Of a stretch of DNA of 64,000 bases, positions 16,561 through 25,559 are shown in pieces (the first letter of the stretch is position 1; every line of letters begins with the position of its first letter). The position numbers and the translations under genes were made by a program. The notes beneath the pieces are model-generated. The model saw only the letters and a list, made by a program, of their open reading frames with translations, searched no databases and was not told where the DNA came from. Source of the stretch: Haloglycomyces albus DSM 45210 (lineage in GTDB: Bacteria > Actinomycetota > Actinomycetes > Mycobacteriales > Micromonosporaceae); NCBI RefSeq assembly GCF_000527155.1, contig NZ_AZUQ01000001.1:3113889-3177888 (forward strand), given 5' to 3'.

Positions 16561-18777
16561 TTACGACGCCGCCGTCGCCGTCGTCTGACGCTCGTGCGCG
16601 TCCTCCGAAGCGTGATCCAGACGCTCCACCAGACGTTCCCCCTCCACATCGAAGTTGGGAAGCACTCGGTCCAGCCACCCCGGCAACCACCAGGCCGCCT
16701 TCTTCGTCACGGCGAGGAACGCCGGCATCAGAGCCATCCGAACCACAAAGGCGTCGAACAGCACCGCGGCGGCCAAACCGAACCCGATGGGCGGAATCAT
16801 CGATTCGTCGCTGAGCAGGAACGCGGCGAAAACGCTGATCATGATCAACGCGGCAGCTACCACGACTCGGGCGGTCAACGCGAAGCCGGTGATGATCGCC
16901 TGGACGGGGTCTTCCCCGTGAACATAGGCCTCACGAATACGTGTCACCAGGAAAATCTGGTAGTCCATCGCCAGGCCGAACACGATGCCGACCATGATGA
17001 TGGGCATGACCGACATGATCGGCCCCGGCTGGTCGACTCCGAAGATCGACGACGCCCAGCCCCACTGGAAGACCGCGACCAACGCACCGAAAGCGGCGAA
17101 GACGCTCAGCAGGAACCCGAACGTGGCCGCCAACGGCACCAGGATCGAGCGGAACACCAGCACCAAGAGCACAAACGCCAGTCCGACCACAATGGCCAGA
17201 TACGGCAGTAGCGAATCCAGAATGCGCTGCGATACGTCGATGTTGATGGCCGTCTGACCCGTCACCGACCAATCGACCGTCGTACCGTCGCCCAGGATGG
17301 AACGAATGTCGTCGACCAATTCCGTCGTCTCGTGGTCGGCCGGGCCGGTCGTCGGACTCACCGACACGATCATCATATCGTTGTCGGGTTGATTGACGAT
17401 CGGGTCGCCCACCACAGCGACACCGTCGAGCGGCTCCAGTTCGGATTTCAACTCGGCGTAGGCGGCTTGGGGGTCCTCCTGACCGTCCATATCGCCCACG
17501 ACCATCAGCGGTCCGTTGAACCCGGGGCCGAAGGCGTCGGCGATCAGATCATAGGCCTGCCGCTGCATCGTGTCCTCATTGGCCATACCGTCGTCGGGAA
17601 GCGCCAACTCCAAATCCGTCATGGGGTAGGCGATGGTGCCCAAACCGATCAATGCCGCCACCCCTAGGAGGACGGGGTGTCGTGACACGAAACCGGCCCA
17701 ACGGCCACCCGCCGGGTTCGGTTTCTCGGCGTCCACCGCCTGCCGACGCTGCTTCCCCGGCAGAATGCGCTTGCCCAGCAGGCGAGCCAGAGCGGGCAAC
17801 AGAGTGATCGCGATGACGACGGCCAATACGATCGTGGCCGCCGCGGCAATCGCCATCGTGGTCAAGAACGGAATCCGGACCACCGACAGGCCCAAGAGGG
17901 CAATGGCCACGATCAAGCCCGCGAAGACGACCGCTCCCCCGGCGGTGCCGTTCGCCCGCCCGATCGCGTCGGCACGACCGTCATGGCTGGTCACAGTATC
18001 GGCATTGAGTTCCGATCGGTAGCGGAACAGAATGAACAGGGCATAGTCGATCCCCACGGCCAGTCCCAGCATGGTGGCCAAGGTGCCGGTCGATTCGTTG
18101 ACGTCGGCGAAGGCGGTCGCCGCCGCGATGGCGGCCGTGGACAATCCCACCCCGAGCACCGCGGTCAACAACGGCAGACCGGCGGCGACGAAGGTCCCGA
18201 AGGTGATGATCAAAACGACGGCCGCCACGGCGATACCGATGATTTCACTGGAACCGACGTCGGGTTCGCTCATGAGCGCGTCACCGCCCACTTCGACCCG
18301 CAGGTCGGACTCTTCACCGGCATCGACCACCGACTCCAGCGAGTCCGTGGCTCCGTCGGTCAGGTTGAAGGTCGGTTCGTCGAAGGAAATCTTCGCGACC
18401 GCCAGAGACTGATCCGGCGCGATCAACTCGTTCTCGAAAGGGTCCTGGACGGCGGCTACCTGGTCCACACCGTCCATGTGGGCCAGGCTCTCCTGTACCG
18501 CGACGACGTTCTGCTCCGCGGTGATCTTCTCACCGTCGGGAGCTACGAACACCACGTTCGCCGTGGCCCCGTCCGCATTGAATTCAGGGAAACGCTCGTC
18601 GATGAGATCGAACGCCTCCTGGGACTCCGTGCCGGGAATGCTGAAGCTTGGATCGGTCTCCTCCGACAGTTGCGCCGAAGCGATGCCCACTCCAACCGCG
18701 ACCGCCAGCCAGAGCCCGATCACCAGCCAAAATTTTCGGTAGGCCCCGCGACCTAGTCGGTAGAGAAATGTGGCCAT
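16561..18777 (-). CDS. MMPL-family (RND-type) transporter
   Basis: 738-residue inner-membrane transporter with two repeats of one helix, an extracytoplasmic domain and five helices. The first repeat shows GLAVGIDYALFILFRYRSE (about 235-253), the second GIVFGLAMDYQIFLVTRIRE (about 590-610), both carrying the charged Asp-Tyr pair of the proton relay. Actinobacterial MMPL proteins export lipids or drugs; the substrate is unknown. The tetR gene 77 bases upstream on the same strand is its likely repressor. Confidence 0.92.
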   Translation of the reverse strand: MATFLYRLGRGAYRKFWLVIGLWLAVAVGVGIASAQLSEETDPSFSIPGTESQEAFDLIDERFPEFNADGATANVVFVAPDGEKITAEQNVVAVQESLAHMDGVDQVAAVQDPFENELIAPDQSLAVAKISFDEPTFNLTDGATDSLESVVDAGEESDLRVEVGGDALMSEPDVGSSEIIGIAVAAVVLIITFGTFVAAGLPLLTAVLGVGLSTAAIAAATAFADVNESTGTLATMLGLAVGIDYALFILFRYRSELNADTVTSHDGRADAIGRANGTAGGAVVFAGLIVAIALLGLSVVRIPFLTTMAIAAAATIVLAVVIAITLLPALARLLGKRILPGKQRRQAVDAEKPNPAGGRWAGFVSRHPVLLGVAALIGLGTIAYPMTDLELALPDDGMANEDTMQRQAYDLIADAFGPGFNGPLMVVGDMDGQEDPQAAYAELKSELEPLDGVAVVGDPIVNQPDNDMMIVSVSPTTGPADHETTELVDDIRSILGDGTTVDWSVTGQTAINIDVSQRILDSLLPYLAIVVGLAFVLLVLVFRSILVPLAATFGFLLSVFAAFGALVAVFQWGWASSIFGVDQPGPIMSVMPIIMVGIVFGLAMDYQIFLVTRIREAYVHGEDPVQAIITGFALTARVVVAAALIMISVFAAFLLSDESMIPPIGFGLAAAVLFDAFVVRMALMPAFLAVTKKAAWWLPGWLDRVLPNFDVEGERLVERLDHASEDAHERQTTATAAS

Positions 18778-18854
18778 TGGTTTCCCTTCTTATCGGTAAA
18801 TCGATGGTCGTCGCCGGGCTGTCGGATGGGTGTTGCCGCCCGCGACGAGGCAGC

Positions 18855-19481
18855 TCAGTCGGATTCGGACACGGTGGCCGTGTCACCGACCGAAGCGATC
18901 AATCCGTGTTCCAGCATGGCGAAGGAACGCCGAACCTGATCGGGAAGACGCGACTCCGGCTGGGCGTACCACCGCTCCTGACCGGCGCGGAACGCCACGA
19001 TCGCGCTTCCGGCGACCAAGGTGGTTTCCGCACTGCGCGAGTCAAAACCGGTCGCGTCCGCTATCGCCGCACTCAATCGATCGCGCAGCGAGTCGTACTG
19101 GGCCGCCAGGCTGGACAACAGTTCCGGATAGGAACGAATGAGCTGCTCTTTACGCCGCATCTGGTCATCGGTCACGCCGCGATCCTCAACCACTTGAATA
19201 AAGGCCTCGCACAGAGCCGTCCAGACCGGTTCGCGCTCCTGCCGGTGCTGAAAGATATCGATGAAGTGCTCGGCGCCTTCCACATAATCGTGAATCACGG
19301 CGGCATCACGATTGGCGAAATAGTTGTGAAAGGTGCGCGCCGATACCCCGGCGTCTTCGGCGATTCGCTCGGGAGTCGCGGCTCGAAGCCCTTCTGTCTG
19401 AGCGATCGACAGTGCCGCGGACGCCAAGGCGGCGCGCGTCTCGTGTTTCTTTCGCTCACGCAGACCACTTCGGTAAGGCAT
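18855..19481 (-). CDS. TetR-family regulator
   Basis: 208 residues with the TetR helix-turn-helix at about 12-58 (RAALASAALSIAQTEGL, then RIAEDAGVSARTFHNYFANR). The C-terminal ligand domain has no diagnostic motif. Precedes the MMPL transporter gene with a 77-base gap, so local repressor of efflux is the natural reading. A weak dyad tgcatggacag/cgttcagtgca at 19520-19549 lies just upstream of its start and may be its operator. Confidence 0.9.
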   Translation of the reverse strand: MPYRSGLRERKKHETRAALASAALSIAQTEGLRAATPERIAEDAGVSARTFHNYFANRDAAVIHDYVEGAEHFIDIFQHRQEREPVWTALCEAFIQVVEDRGVTDDQMRRKEQLIRSYPELLSSLAAQYDSLRDRLSAAIADATGFDSRSAETTLVAGSAIVAFRAGQERWYAQPESRLPDQVRRSFAMLEHGLIASVGDTATVSESD

Positions 19482-19555
19482 GCAGGCTACAATATGCGAG
19501 AAACGCTCGAGCTACAAGTTGCATGGACAGAAAATTTGCGTTCAGTGCATGTTTT

Positions 19556-20527
19556 TTATCCCACAGGAAGCACCCGGGACGCTCCCGGAACCCGCCAGAT
19601 CGTTCGCGGCTCCCGCGCACCACTGACATCAACGTCGGTCACGACCCCGTCGAACTGACACGCCACCCGCACGCACCCCGGTCGCAGCAAGACCGCGTCA
19701 CGCGGCCATCGCCCGCCACACGGCACGTTTCCCGTCACCGCAAAAGACGTCATATCCACCGAGACCACCGTGTCACTCCCACGCACGGGCACGTACACCG
19801 CACCGCGATCGGAGTCGATCACCGGCACGAGCGGATAACATCGTTGTGACGAGCGCGGGAGCTCGAGAAATTCAGCCGTCGTCAGACGACCGTTGTCGGT
19901 GGTGTTTTCGGAAATGTAGCAGCGTGCCAATTGATTCGATAGCTCGGATGCGATATATATCGTATTACCATCGATGGCGGCATGGCGGGGACCGAAGCCT
20001 GGCGGGAGAGCGTGACTTTCCAGCACTTCGATGTCGCCGGCCGCACTCATGCGGCCGCGCAGCACGGCATCACCACCCAGGTCGACGATGTAGATCGCGC
20101 TGCCGTGAACCAGGATTTGATGTGGGTGGGACGTCTCTTGGCGCTCCGAATCGGGGCCGCTGCCCTCCAGGTGCAGTACCGAATGCACGTCACCCAATTC
20201 GCCGGACGGCTCGACGCCGAAAACACTCACTGAGGCGGAGCCGTAGTTGGCCACCATGAGCCATTGACCGGAGGAGTCCAATGCTCCGTGGCACGGTCCG
20301 GTCCCCGCCGTCGCGCGCGGCGCCCCCAACGGCCGTAGACCGTCACGGTAGTCGATCGCCTGCACGGCGCCCGCGTCCCGTTCCAGCACCGCATAGGCTA
20401 GACCCGTACGTCCGGGGACGATCCAACTGGGGTCGGCCAACCCCACGGGTCGACCGAGGCCGTTCTCGTCGGCTTGCACCACCCCGGGGCCGCCCTCAGA
20501 GGTGTAATTACCAAGAAGATAGCTCAT
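19556..20527 (-). CDS. lactonase family protein (6-phosphogluconolactonase-like beta-propeller)
   Basis: 323 residues without signal peptide. Seven-bladed propeller of the YbhE/Pgl type: signatures TGTGPCHGALDSSGQWLMVANYG, SHPHQILVHG and PPGFGPRHAAIDG are those of the lactonase family. Some members hydrolyse 6-phosphogluconolactone, others are of unknown substrate. Monocistronic, with an A/T-rich promoter region (20528-20560) containing a near-palindromic gtaaggcttac just upstream of the ATG. Confidence 0.87.
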   Translation of the reverse strand: MSYLLGNYTSEGGPGVVQADENGLGRPVGLADPSWIVPGRTGLAYAVLERDAGAVQAIDYRDGLRPLGAPRATAGTGPCHGALDSSGQWLMVANYGSASVSVFGVEPSGELGDVHSVLHLEGSGPDSERQETSHPHQILVHGSAIYIVDLGGDAVLRGRMSAAGDIEVLESHALPPGFGPRHAAIDGNTIYIASELSNQLARCYISENTTDNGRLTTAEFLELPRSSQRCYPLVPVIDSDRGAVYVPVRGSDTVVSVDMTSFAVTGNVPCGGRWPRDAVLLRPGCVRVACQFDGVVTDVDVSGAREPRTIWRVPGASRVLPVG

Positions 20528-20610
20528 GCCTAAAAATTGTAAGGCTTACTATCTAATAGTACGACGGTACCCCTGTCCTTGCGCACCACCGGGATCGTCG
20601 CACGCCGCCC

Positions 20611-21186
20611 TCATGTCACCGGTTCGGCGGCCTCCATCGATCCGACGCGCGTCGCACGCAGCCGTTCGGGAAGACGGTCCACATCGCAGCCACGCAGATA
20701 CAGCACCAGGGTGGCGTCGTCGTCCATGCGGGCCGCCGAGGCCAAGGCCAGGGCCATCGCATGGCCACAGACCGGACGCGGGTCGCTACAGGTGCATTCG
20801 GCTTCCAGAAGATCCTTCTCGGCCATCGCCGTCTTCTTCGGGATGAGGCGAATACCGACTTCGGCCAGCACCCCGTCGGTGCGTTTGGACAGTGTTCCCG
20901 TCAACAGTGCGGCGGTGGCGGACGGGGACAGGGCGAGTCGAGTCAGTCCCTCACGCCACTGGTCTGACGTGTACGTGGGAATAGTGAGCACCGTTTCATA
21001 GACGTCGGCGCCGTCGGTAACGAAACCGGTCACCGCCCCGGGATGAATTTCGACCTCGTGAACGTCGCCGCGAGTGGCAATGGCCCGCCCTTTCGAGATG
21101 CGCGGATCGGGAAACCCGAGTCCCAAGGTCTCCAGCGACCGCCACCATTTGCGACCCCACCAGGTCTGTCCGAATGGATCGGCCAT
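20611..21186 (-). CDS. SWIM zinc-finger protein
   Basis: 191 residues. The SWIM motif CxCxnCxH is seen as ECTCSDPRPVCGHAMAL at about 129-145; the N-terminal WWGRKWWRSLE is typical of the actinobacterial SWIM proteins encoded beside SNF2 helicases. Probably binds nucleic acid or protein as partner of the helicase. Its ATG shares a base with the helicase stop (TAATG), so translation is coupled. Confidence 0.9.
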   Translation of the reverse strand: MADPFGQTWWGRKWWRSLETLGLGFPDPRISKGRAIATRGDVHEVEIHPGAVTGFVTDGADVYETVLTIPTYTSDQWREGLTRLALSPSATAALLTGTLSKRTDGVLAEVGIRLIPKKTAMAEKDLLEAECTCSDPRPVCGHAMALALASAARMDDDATLVLYLRGCDVDRLPERLRATRVGSMEAAEPVT

Positions 21187-23099
21187 TATCCGACTCCTTC
21201 CCCATCGAGTTCAATGAGTTTGCGGAACTGCAGGTCGTCCATCTCTCCCAGCCAGTCTTCGCCGGTCCCCACCACCTGCTGGGCGACGAAACGCTTGCGG
21301 GACAACAACTCGTCGATGCGCTCTTCCAAGGTTCCCGCGGTCACGAGCTTGTGGACGTAGACCGTTTGGCGCTGCCCGATACGGTGAGCCCGGTCGGTGG
21401 CCTGATCCTCCACGGCGGGGTTCCACCAACGGTCGTAATGGACCACGTGATTGGCGTTGGTGAGGTTGAGACCGGTACCGCCCGCACGCAGAGATACCAC
21501 GAGTACAGCCGGTTCGGTCGCCGATTGAAAGGCGTCCACCAGCCGTTCCCGCGATTCACTGTCCAGTCCGCCGTGCAGGAAGGGCGCTTCGATGTCGAGA
21601 TGGGAGTTGAGGTGGCGGGTCAGCATTTCGCCGGTGGCGCGGTACTGGGTGAAGATGAGTGCCCGACCGTTGCTGTTGATCAACTCGGTGCACATTTCGG
21701 TAAGTCGATCCAGCTTCCCCGAACGGTCCGACAGTTTCCCGTCCAGCTGTCCCATCGCCTGTCCAGGGTGGTTGCAGATCTGCTTCAGCTCGGTGAGCAG
21801 TTTGAGAATGCGCCCACGTCGAGCGATTCCTTCCCCGAGCCCCTCCTCGAAGGCGAGATTGATCGCCTCGCTGTACAGCCGCGCCTGTTCCTCCGTGAGA
21901 GTGCACGCGACGGTGGCTTCGATCTTGTCGGGAAGATCGGCGGCGACGTCCTCTTTGAGCCGGCGCAGCACGACCGGATCGATGTGGGCCCGCAGCTGCG
22001 CGGCCGCCGAACGGTTGTGATTGGATTCGATGGCGTCGGAGTAACGGCGCTTGAACTCCGACTGCGTACCCAGCAGGCCGGGGTTGACGAACTCCGAAAT
22101 CGACCACAGTTCGTGGAGGTGATTCTCCACCGGGGTGCCCGTCAGGGCCAGTCGCACCCGAGCGGTGAGGTCGCCGATGGCGACCGCCGTACGGGAGCGG
22201 TGATTCTTCACCGCTTGCGCCTCGTCGATGACCACGGTGTCGAACACCCACTGACGCAATGTCTTGATGTCGCGCAAGGCGATCGAGTACGACGTGACGA
22301 TGATGTCGACATGGGGCAACGAGGCCAGTTTGCGAGCCCGTCCGGGACCGTGGTGCACGTGGACGGTCATCTGAGGGGCGAATTTGGTGATTTCACGCCG
22401 CCAGTTGCCGACCAGTGAGGTCGGGCAGATGACCAGGTGCGGGGTTTCTCCGGCACGGCGGGCCAGTAGACCGATGGCTTGCAGGGTCTTTCCGAGTCCC
22501 ATATCGTCGGCCAGGATGGCTCCGGAGCCGACGTCGGCGACCGCTTCGAGCCAAGCGATGCCGTGGTTTTGGTAGGCGCGGAGTTCGGCGCGGAGGTCAA
22601 CGTCGCCGGGGTCGGCGTGTTGCGAGGTGATGAGGTGGGTGTTGGCGTGAGAGTCGCTGCGCATGAGTTCGGCGTAGCTTTCGTAGAATGCCGAGACGGT
22701 GGCGGCGGCGCTCCAGGTGTGGCCTTCGGAGTGGTAGGCGGCGTGACCTTCGGCCGGTAGTTCGTGGGCGAGGTTGTCGAGGGAGTCGTGCTTGCGTTCG
22801 ACGACGGCATTGGCGATGCGGGCCCAGGCGGCGATGGAATGGGAGATGTCGGGCCGGGAGGCGATGCGCTCGAGGGGCGCGAGCGTAGGGCGAACGGGTA
22901 GTTCGCGGCCGTGGACTTCGGTGAGTGTCCCGTCGAGATAGATTTCGGTATCGACCGGGTCGCCGGGGGGTAGGGCCAGTTCTTGGGTGGCGGCGAACGG
23001 ATCGGGGGTGCCGTAGAAGAAGAATCGTCCTTCTGCCGGGTTGGTGTGGTCCGGGAGGAAGGTGAGATGCAGCTCGTCGAGTGGCAAACCTGGCTCCAT
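21186..23099 (-). CDS. SNF2-family DEAD/DEAH helicase
   Basis: 637 residues with all SNF2 motifs in order: Walker A DDMGLGKTLQAIGLL (about 195), ICPTSLVGNW, Walker B VVIDEAQAVKNH, LTGTPVENHLHELWS, then C-terminal half with ALIFTQYRATGEML, VSLRAGGTGLNLT and HYDRWWNPAVEDQATDRAHRIGQ (about 560-582). An ATP-driven DNA translocase; the SWIM partner is co-translated. ATG 23099 is preferred: upstream in-frame starts (23138, 23207) add sequence with a small hairpin and no ribosome site. The N-terminal domain is short compared with the 900-1100-residue actinobacterial relatives. Confidence 0.93.
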   Translation of the reverse strand: MEPGLPLDELHLTFLPDHTNPAEGRFFFYGTPDPFAATQELALPPGDPVDTEIYLDGTLTEVHGRELPVRPTLAPLERIASRPDISHSIAAWARIANAVVERKHDSLDNLAHELPAEGHAAYHSEGHTWSAAATVSAFYESYAELMRSDSHANTHLITSQHADPGDVDLRAELRAYQNHGIAWLEAVADVGSGAILADDMGLGKTLQAIGLLARRAGETPHLVICPTSLVGNWRREITKFAPQMTVHVHHGPGRARKLASLPHVDIIVTSYSIALRDIKTLRQWVFDTVVIDEAQAVKNHRSRTAVAIGDLTARVRLALTGTPVENHLHELWSISEFVNPGLLGTQSEFKRRYSDAIESNHNRSAAAQLRAHIDPVVLRRLKEDVAADLPDKIEATVACTLTEEQARLYSEAINLAFEEGLGEGIARRGRILKLLTELKQICNHPGQAMGQLDGKLSDRSGKLDRLTEMCTELINSNGRALIFTQYRATGEMLTRHLNSHLDIEAPFLHGGLDSESRERLVDAFQSATEPAVLVVSLRAGGTGLNLTNANHVVHYDRWWNPAVEDQATDRAHRIGQRQTVYVHKLVTAGTLEERIDELLSRKRFVAQQVVGTGEDWLGEMDDLQFRKLIELDGEGVG

Positions 23100-23243
23100 T
23101 CTTGTCGCCGAGTAACCCGTCACCACTGGTGACGGCATCTGGTGTAAATCAGCCAGACGAGCTATTGTGCCACAACTTGGGGTTGCTTTCCAAGTATTGG
23201 GTGTCACGTCGTCCGGTGGTGTTCCTTGCGGTGGCGGGGTGCG

Positions 23244-23759
23244 TTACAACTTTCCCAGCAGGGTGTCGACGGGGTGGCCGCTGAGGCGGGCGCTTCCGTT
23301 GAGGGATTCGACTTCGAGTAGGGCGAGGCATCCGGCGACGGTGCCACCGAGTTGTTCGATGAGGCGCGCGCCGGCGGCCATGGATTCGCCGGTGGCGATG
23401 ACGTCGTCGATCAGAAGGGTGCGGTCACCGGGTTGAATCGCGTCGCGGTGTATTTCGATGGTGACGTCGGAGTATTCGCCCTGGTAGGTTTCCCGGGCAG
23501 CGCTGCGGGGTAGTTTTCCACTCTTTCGTATCGGCACGAGGGGCAGTGCGGTGCGGTCGGCCAGTGGGGCGGCCCAGAGGAATCCACGAGCATCGAAGGC
23601 GGCAATGCGGTCGTGGGGGTGGGCGGCGGCGAGGCGCTGCAATCCGTCGAGAGAGGCGCGAAAGGCAGGCGGGTCGTTCAGTAGCGGGGTTATGTCGCGG
23701 AATCCGACTCCGGGTTTGGGGAAGTCGGGTACGACGGGCACGTATTCTGTCAGATCCAC
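23244..23759 (-). CDS. apt: adenine phosphoribosyltransferase
   Basis: 171 residues, full length for Apt, converting adenine and PRPP to AMP. PRPP-binding loop TLLIDDVIATGESM at about 116-129, N-terminal VPDFPKPGVGFRDITPLL and DARGFLWAAPLA are the family signatures. Cytoplasmic. Same strand as the SNF2 gene, 145 bases upstream of it, perhaps in one transcript, but there is no functional link visible. Confidence 0.95.
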   Translation of the reverse strand: MDLTEYVPVVPDFPKPGVGFRDITPLLNDPPAFRASLDGLQRLAAAHPHDRIAAFDARGFLWAAPLADRTALPLVPIRKSGKLPRSAARETYQGEYSDVTIEIHRDAIQPGDRTLLIDDVIATGESMAAGARLIEQLGGTVAGCLALLEVESLNGSARLSGHPVDTLLGKL

Positions 23760-23857
23760 CCGCCCACTTTAGCGTTTAGACGGCTGAACGGGGTCGGTGA
23801 CGAGTGTTGTTGTGGTGTTTTTCCCTTTGTTTGACGGCTGTCACCGTCATGGTGGGT

Positions 23858-25030
23858 TTAGAAGTAGGTGAGGTAGGCGTCGATGACGTGGGTATCGTCG
23901 ACGACGGGGATGAGGCGCCATTTGTCGAACATGGTGCACGGATGGGACATGGCGAGGTCGACGGTGTCGCCGACGGCGAGCGCGGTGGTGTCTCCGGTGA
24001 CGATGAGGTGTTGGTCGGCGATGGATTGTGTGTGGGCGTTGAGGTGGAGGGGTTGCGGCAGGCCTTGGTCGAAGGAGTAGTCGCGGCGTCCGCCGTCGAG
24101 TATTGCGGTGTTGGCTTCGGGTAGGGAGATGACGCGGGCTCGGCCGCGGACGGCGGGGTGGAGTCGGGGGCCGTCGTTGCCGCGTTCGGCGGGGGCGATG
24201 TGGCCGTAGAAGCCGTGGTCGTGGACGACGTAGGCTCCGGCGCGGAGGATGACGCGGTGTTGGTCGGCGAGGAGGGCGGCGATGCGGTCGTAGTAGGTGC
24301 TTCCTCCGACGGTGATGGCGGGGTTGGGGACGTCGTAGTCGAGGGTGTGGTGGGCGGTGGCGAGTTGTTGGAGGTAGGTGTCGATGGCGGCGAGGGCGGC
24401 GGTGTCGGTTTGTCCGGTGACGCTGCCTTCGTAGCCGCCGACTCCGACAAGTCGTAGGTGGTGGGAGTGGTGGACGGCGGTGGCGGTGGCGGTGAGTTGG
24501 GTGAGGTCGCGGGCGCCGCAACGTCCGCCGGTGGTGCCGAGTTCGGCGTAGACGTCGAGGGGGCCGTGGGCGTGGGCGTCGAGGTGGGTGACGGTGTCGG
24601 GGTGGTCGGCGAAGACGCTGATGGTGGCGCCGTGTTCGGACAGTTGAGAGAGCCAGGCGATGGCGGCGGGGTCGGTGATGTCGTTGGCGATGAGGATGTT
24701 GTGGATTCCGGCGTGGTAGGCGATGGCGGCTTGGGGCCCGTTGGCGACGGTGATGGCCGGTGCTCCGTGGTCGATTTGTTGTTTCCAGACGGCGGGGGCC
24801 ATGGTGGCTTTTCCGTGGGGGGCGTGTTCGATTCCTTTTTCTTTGCACCAGGAGGACATGGCGGTGATGTTGTGGCGCAGGGTGGGGGCGTGCAGGGTGA
24901 TGGTGGGGGTGGGTAGGTCGGTGATGGCCGGTTTGGTGGCGAGCCATTGGTGGAGGGTGAGTCCCCATGCGCTGGGTGGTAGGGCGTGGTAGGCGGGGGT
25001 GAGTGTGTCGGGTGTGGAGGGAAGTGCCAT
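23858..25030 (-). CDS. D-threonine aldolase/D-serine dehydratase-like PLP enzyme
   Basis: 390 residues, alanine-racemase-type barrel plus DSD1-like C-terminal domain. The PLP lysine is in HAPHGKATMAP (about 70), and the C-terminal metal-binding site reads AMSHPCTMFDKW (His and Cys ligands, about 357-368). Members act on D-amino acids (D-serine dehydration, D-threonine or D-beta-hydroxyaspartate cleavage); exact substrate unknown. Divergent from the RidA-kinase-aldolase-deacylase operon, with only 46 bases between the start codons, which ties it to that cluster. Its third codon positions are extremely G/C-rich even for this window. Confidence 0.85.
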   Translation of the reverse strand: MALPSTPDTLTPAYHALPPSAWGLTLHQWLATKPAITDLPTPTITLHAPTLRHNITAMSSWCKEKGIEHAPHGKATMAPAVWKQQIDHGAPAITVANGPQAAIAYHAGIHNILIANDITDPAAIAWLSQLSEHGATISVFADHPDTVTHLDAHAHGPLDVYAELGTTGGRCGARDLTQLTATATAVHHSHHLRLVGVGGYEGSVTGQTDTAALAAIDTYLQQLATAHHTLDYDVPNPAITVGGSTYYDRIAALLADQHRVILRAGAYVVHDHGFYGHIAPAERGNDGPRLHPAVRGRARVISLPEANTAILDGGRRDYSFDQGLPQPLHLNAHTQSIADQHLIVTGDTTALAVGDTVDLAMSHPCTMFDKWRLIPVVDDTHVIDAYLTYF

Positions 25031-25076
25031 GGTGTCCGCTTTCCGATCTGCATTATTTGTAAGCTATCCTAACAAC

Positions 25077-25484
25077 ATGACTGAGAAACAGGCAATCCGA
25101 ACCGACCAGGCACCCAAGCCCGCCCACGCGTTCCCGCAAGGCATCCGCAAGGGGCCGATCGTGCAGGTATCCGGCCAGGGGCCGGTGGACCCGGAGAGCG
25201 GCGAATACCTGTATCAGGGTGATATTAAAGCTCAGACCCGCAGGGTCTTGGAAAATCTCACCGCCATCGTGACCGCCGGCGGTGCCGGGTTCGACGACAT
25301 TGTGATGTTGCGGGTCTACGTCACCGATCGCGCTCACTTCGCCGGGCTCAATGAGGCCTATGCGGAGTTCGTCGAAAAACACACCACCACCGGCGTCCCT
25401 TACCCGTCACGCACGACCGTCGTCTGCGATCTTCCTCGCCCGGAGATGCTGGTCGAGATCGATGCCATGGCGGTTGTGGACTAG
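25077..25484 (+). CDS. ridA: RidA family enamine/imine deaminase
   Basis: 135 residues of the YjgF/YER057c/UK114 family with the active-site Arg in IVMLRVYVTDRAHF and the C-terminal PEMLVEIDAMAVV. RidA hydrolyses reactive 2-aminoacrylate-type enamines released by PLP dehydratases, which fits the divergent D-amino-acid PLP enzyme. ATG 25077 has only a short leader after a TATCCT-like -10 (25065-25070), so the transcript is probably leaderless or nearly so. First gene of a plus-strand unit with the kinase, KDPG aldolase and D-aminoacylase. Confidence 0.92.
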   Translation: MTEKQAIRTDQAPKPAHAFPQGIRKGPIVQVSGQGPVDPESGEYLYQGDIKAQTRRVLENLTAIVTAGGAGFDDIVMLRVYVTDRAHFAGLNEAYAEFVEKHTTTGVPYPSRTTVVCDLPRPEMLVEIDAMAVVD

Positions 25485-25559
25485 GCTTCGGTCGACCGCC
25501 GTCGTCACGTCCCCGAGTTCGATCACCTCCTCCACCCCACAATGGAAAGTAGGTTCTCC

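Noticed and set aside
23776-25053. Large overlapping frames (373-425 residues) antisense or shifted within the D-threonine-aldolase-like gene
   Set aside because: They are Pro/Arg/His/Thr-rich shadow frames caused by extreme third-position G/C in the real gene; no domains.
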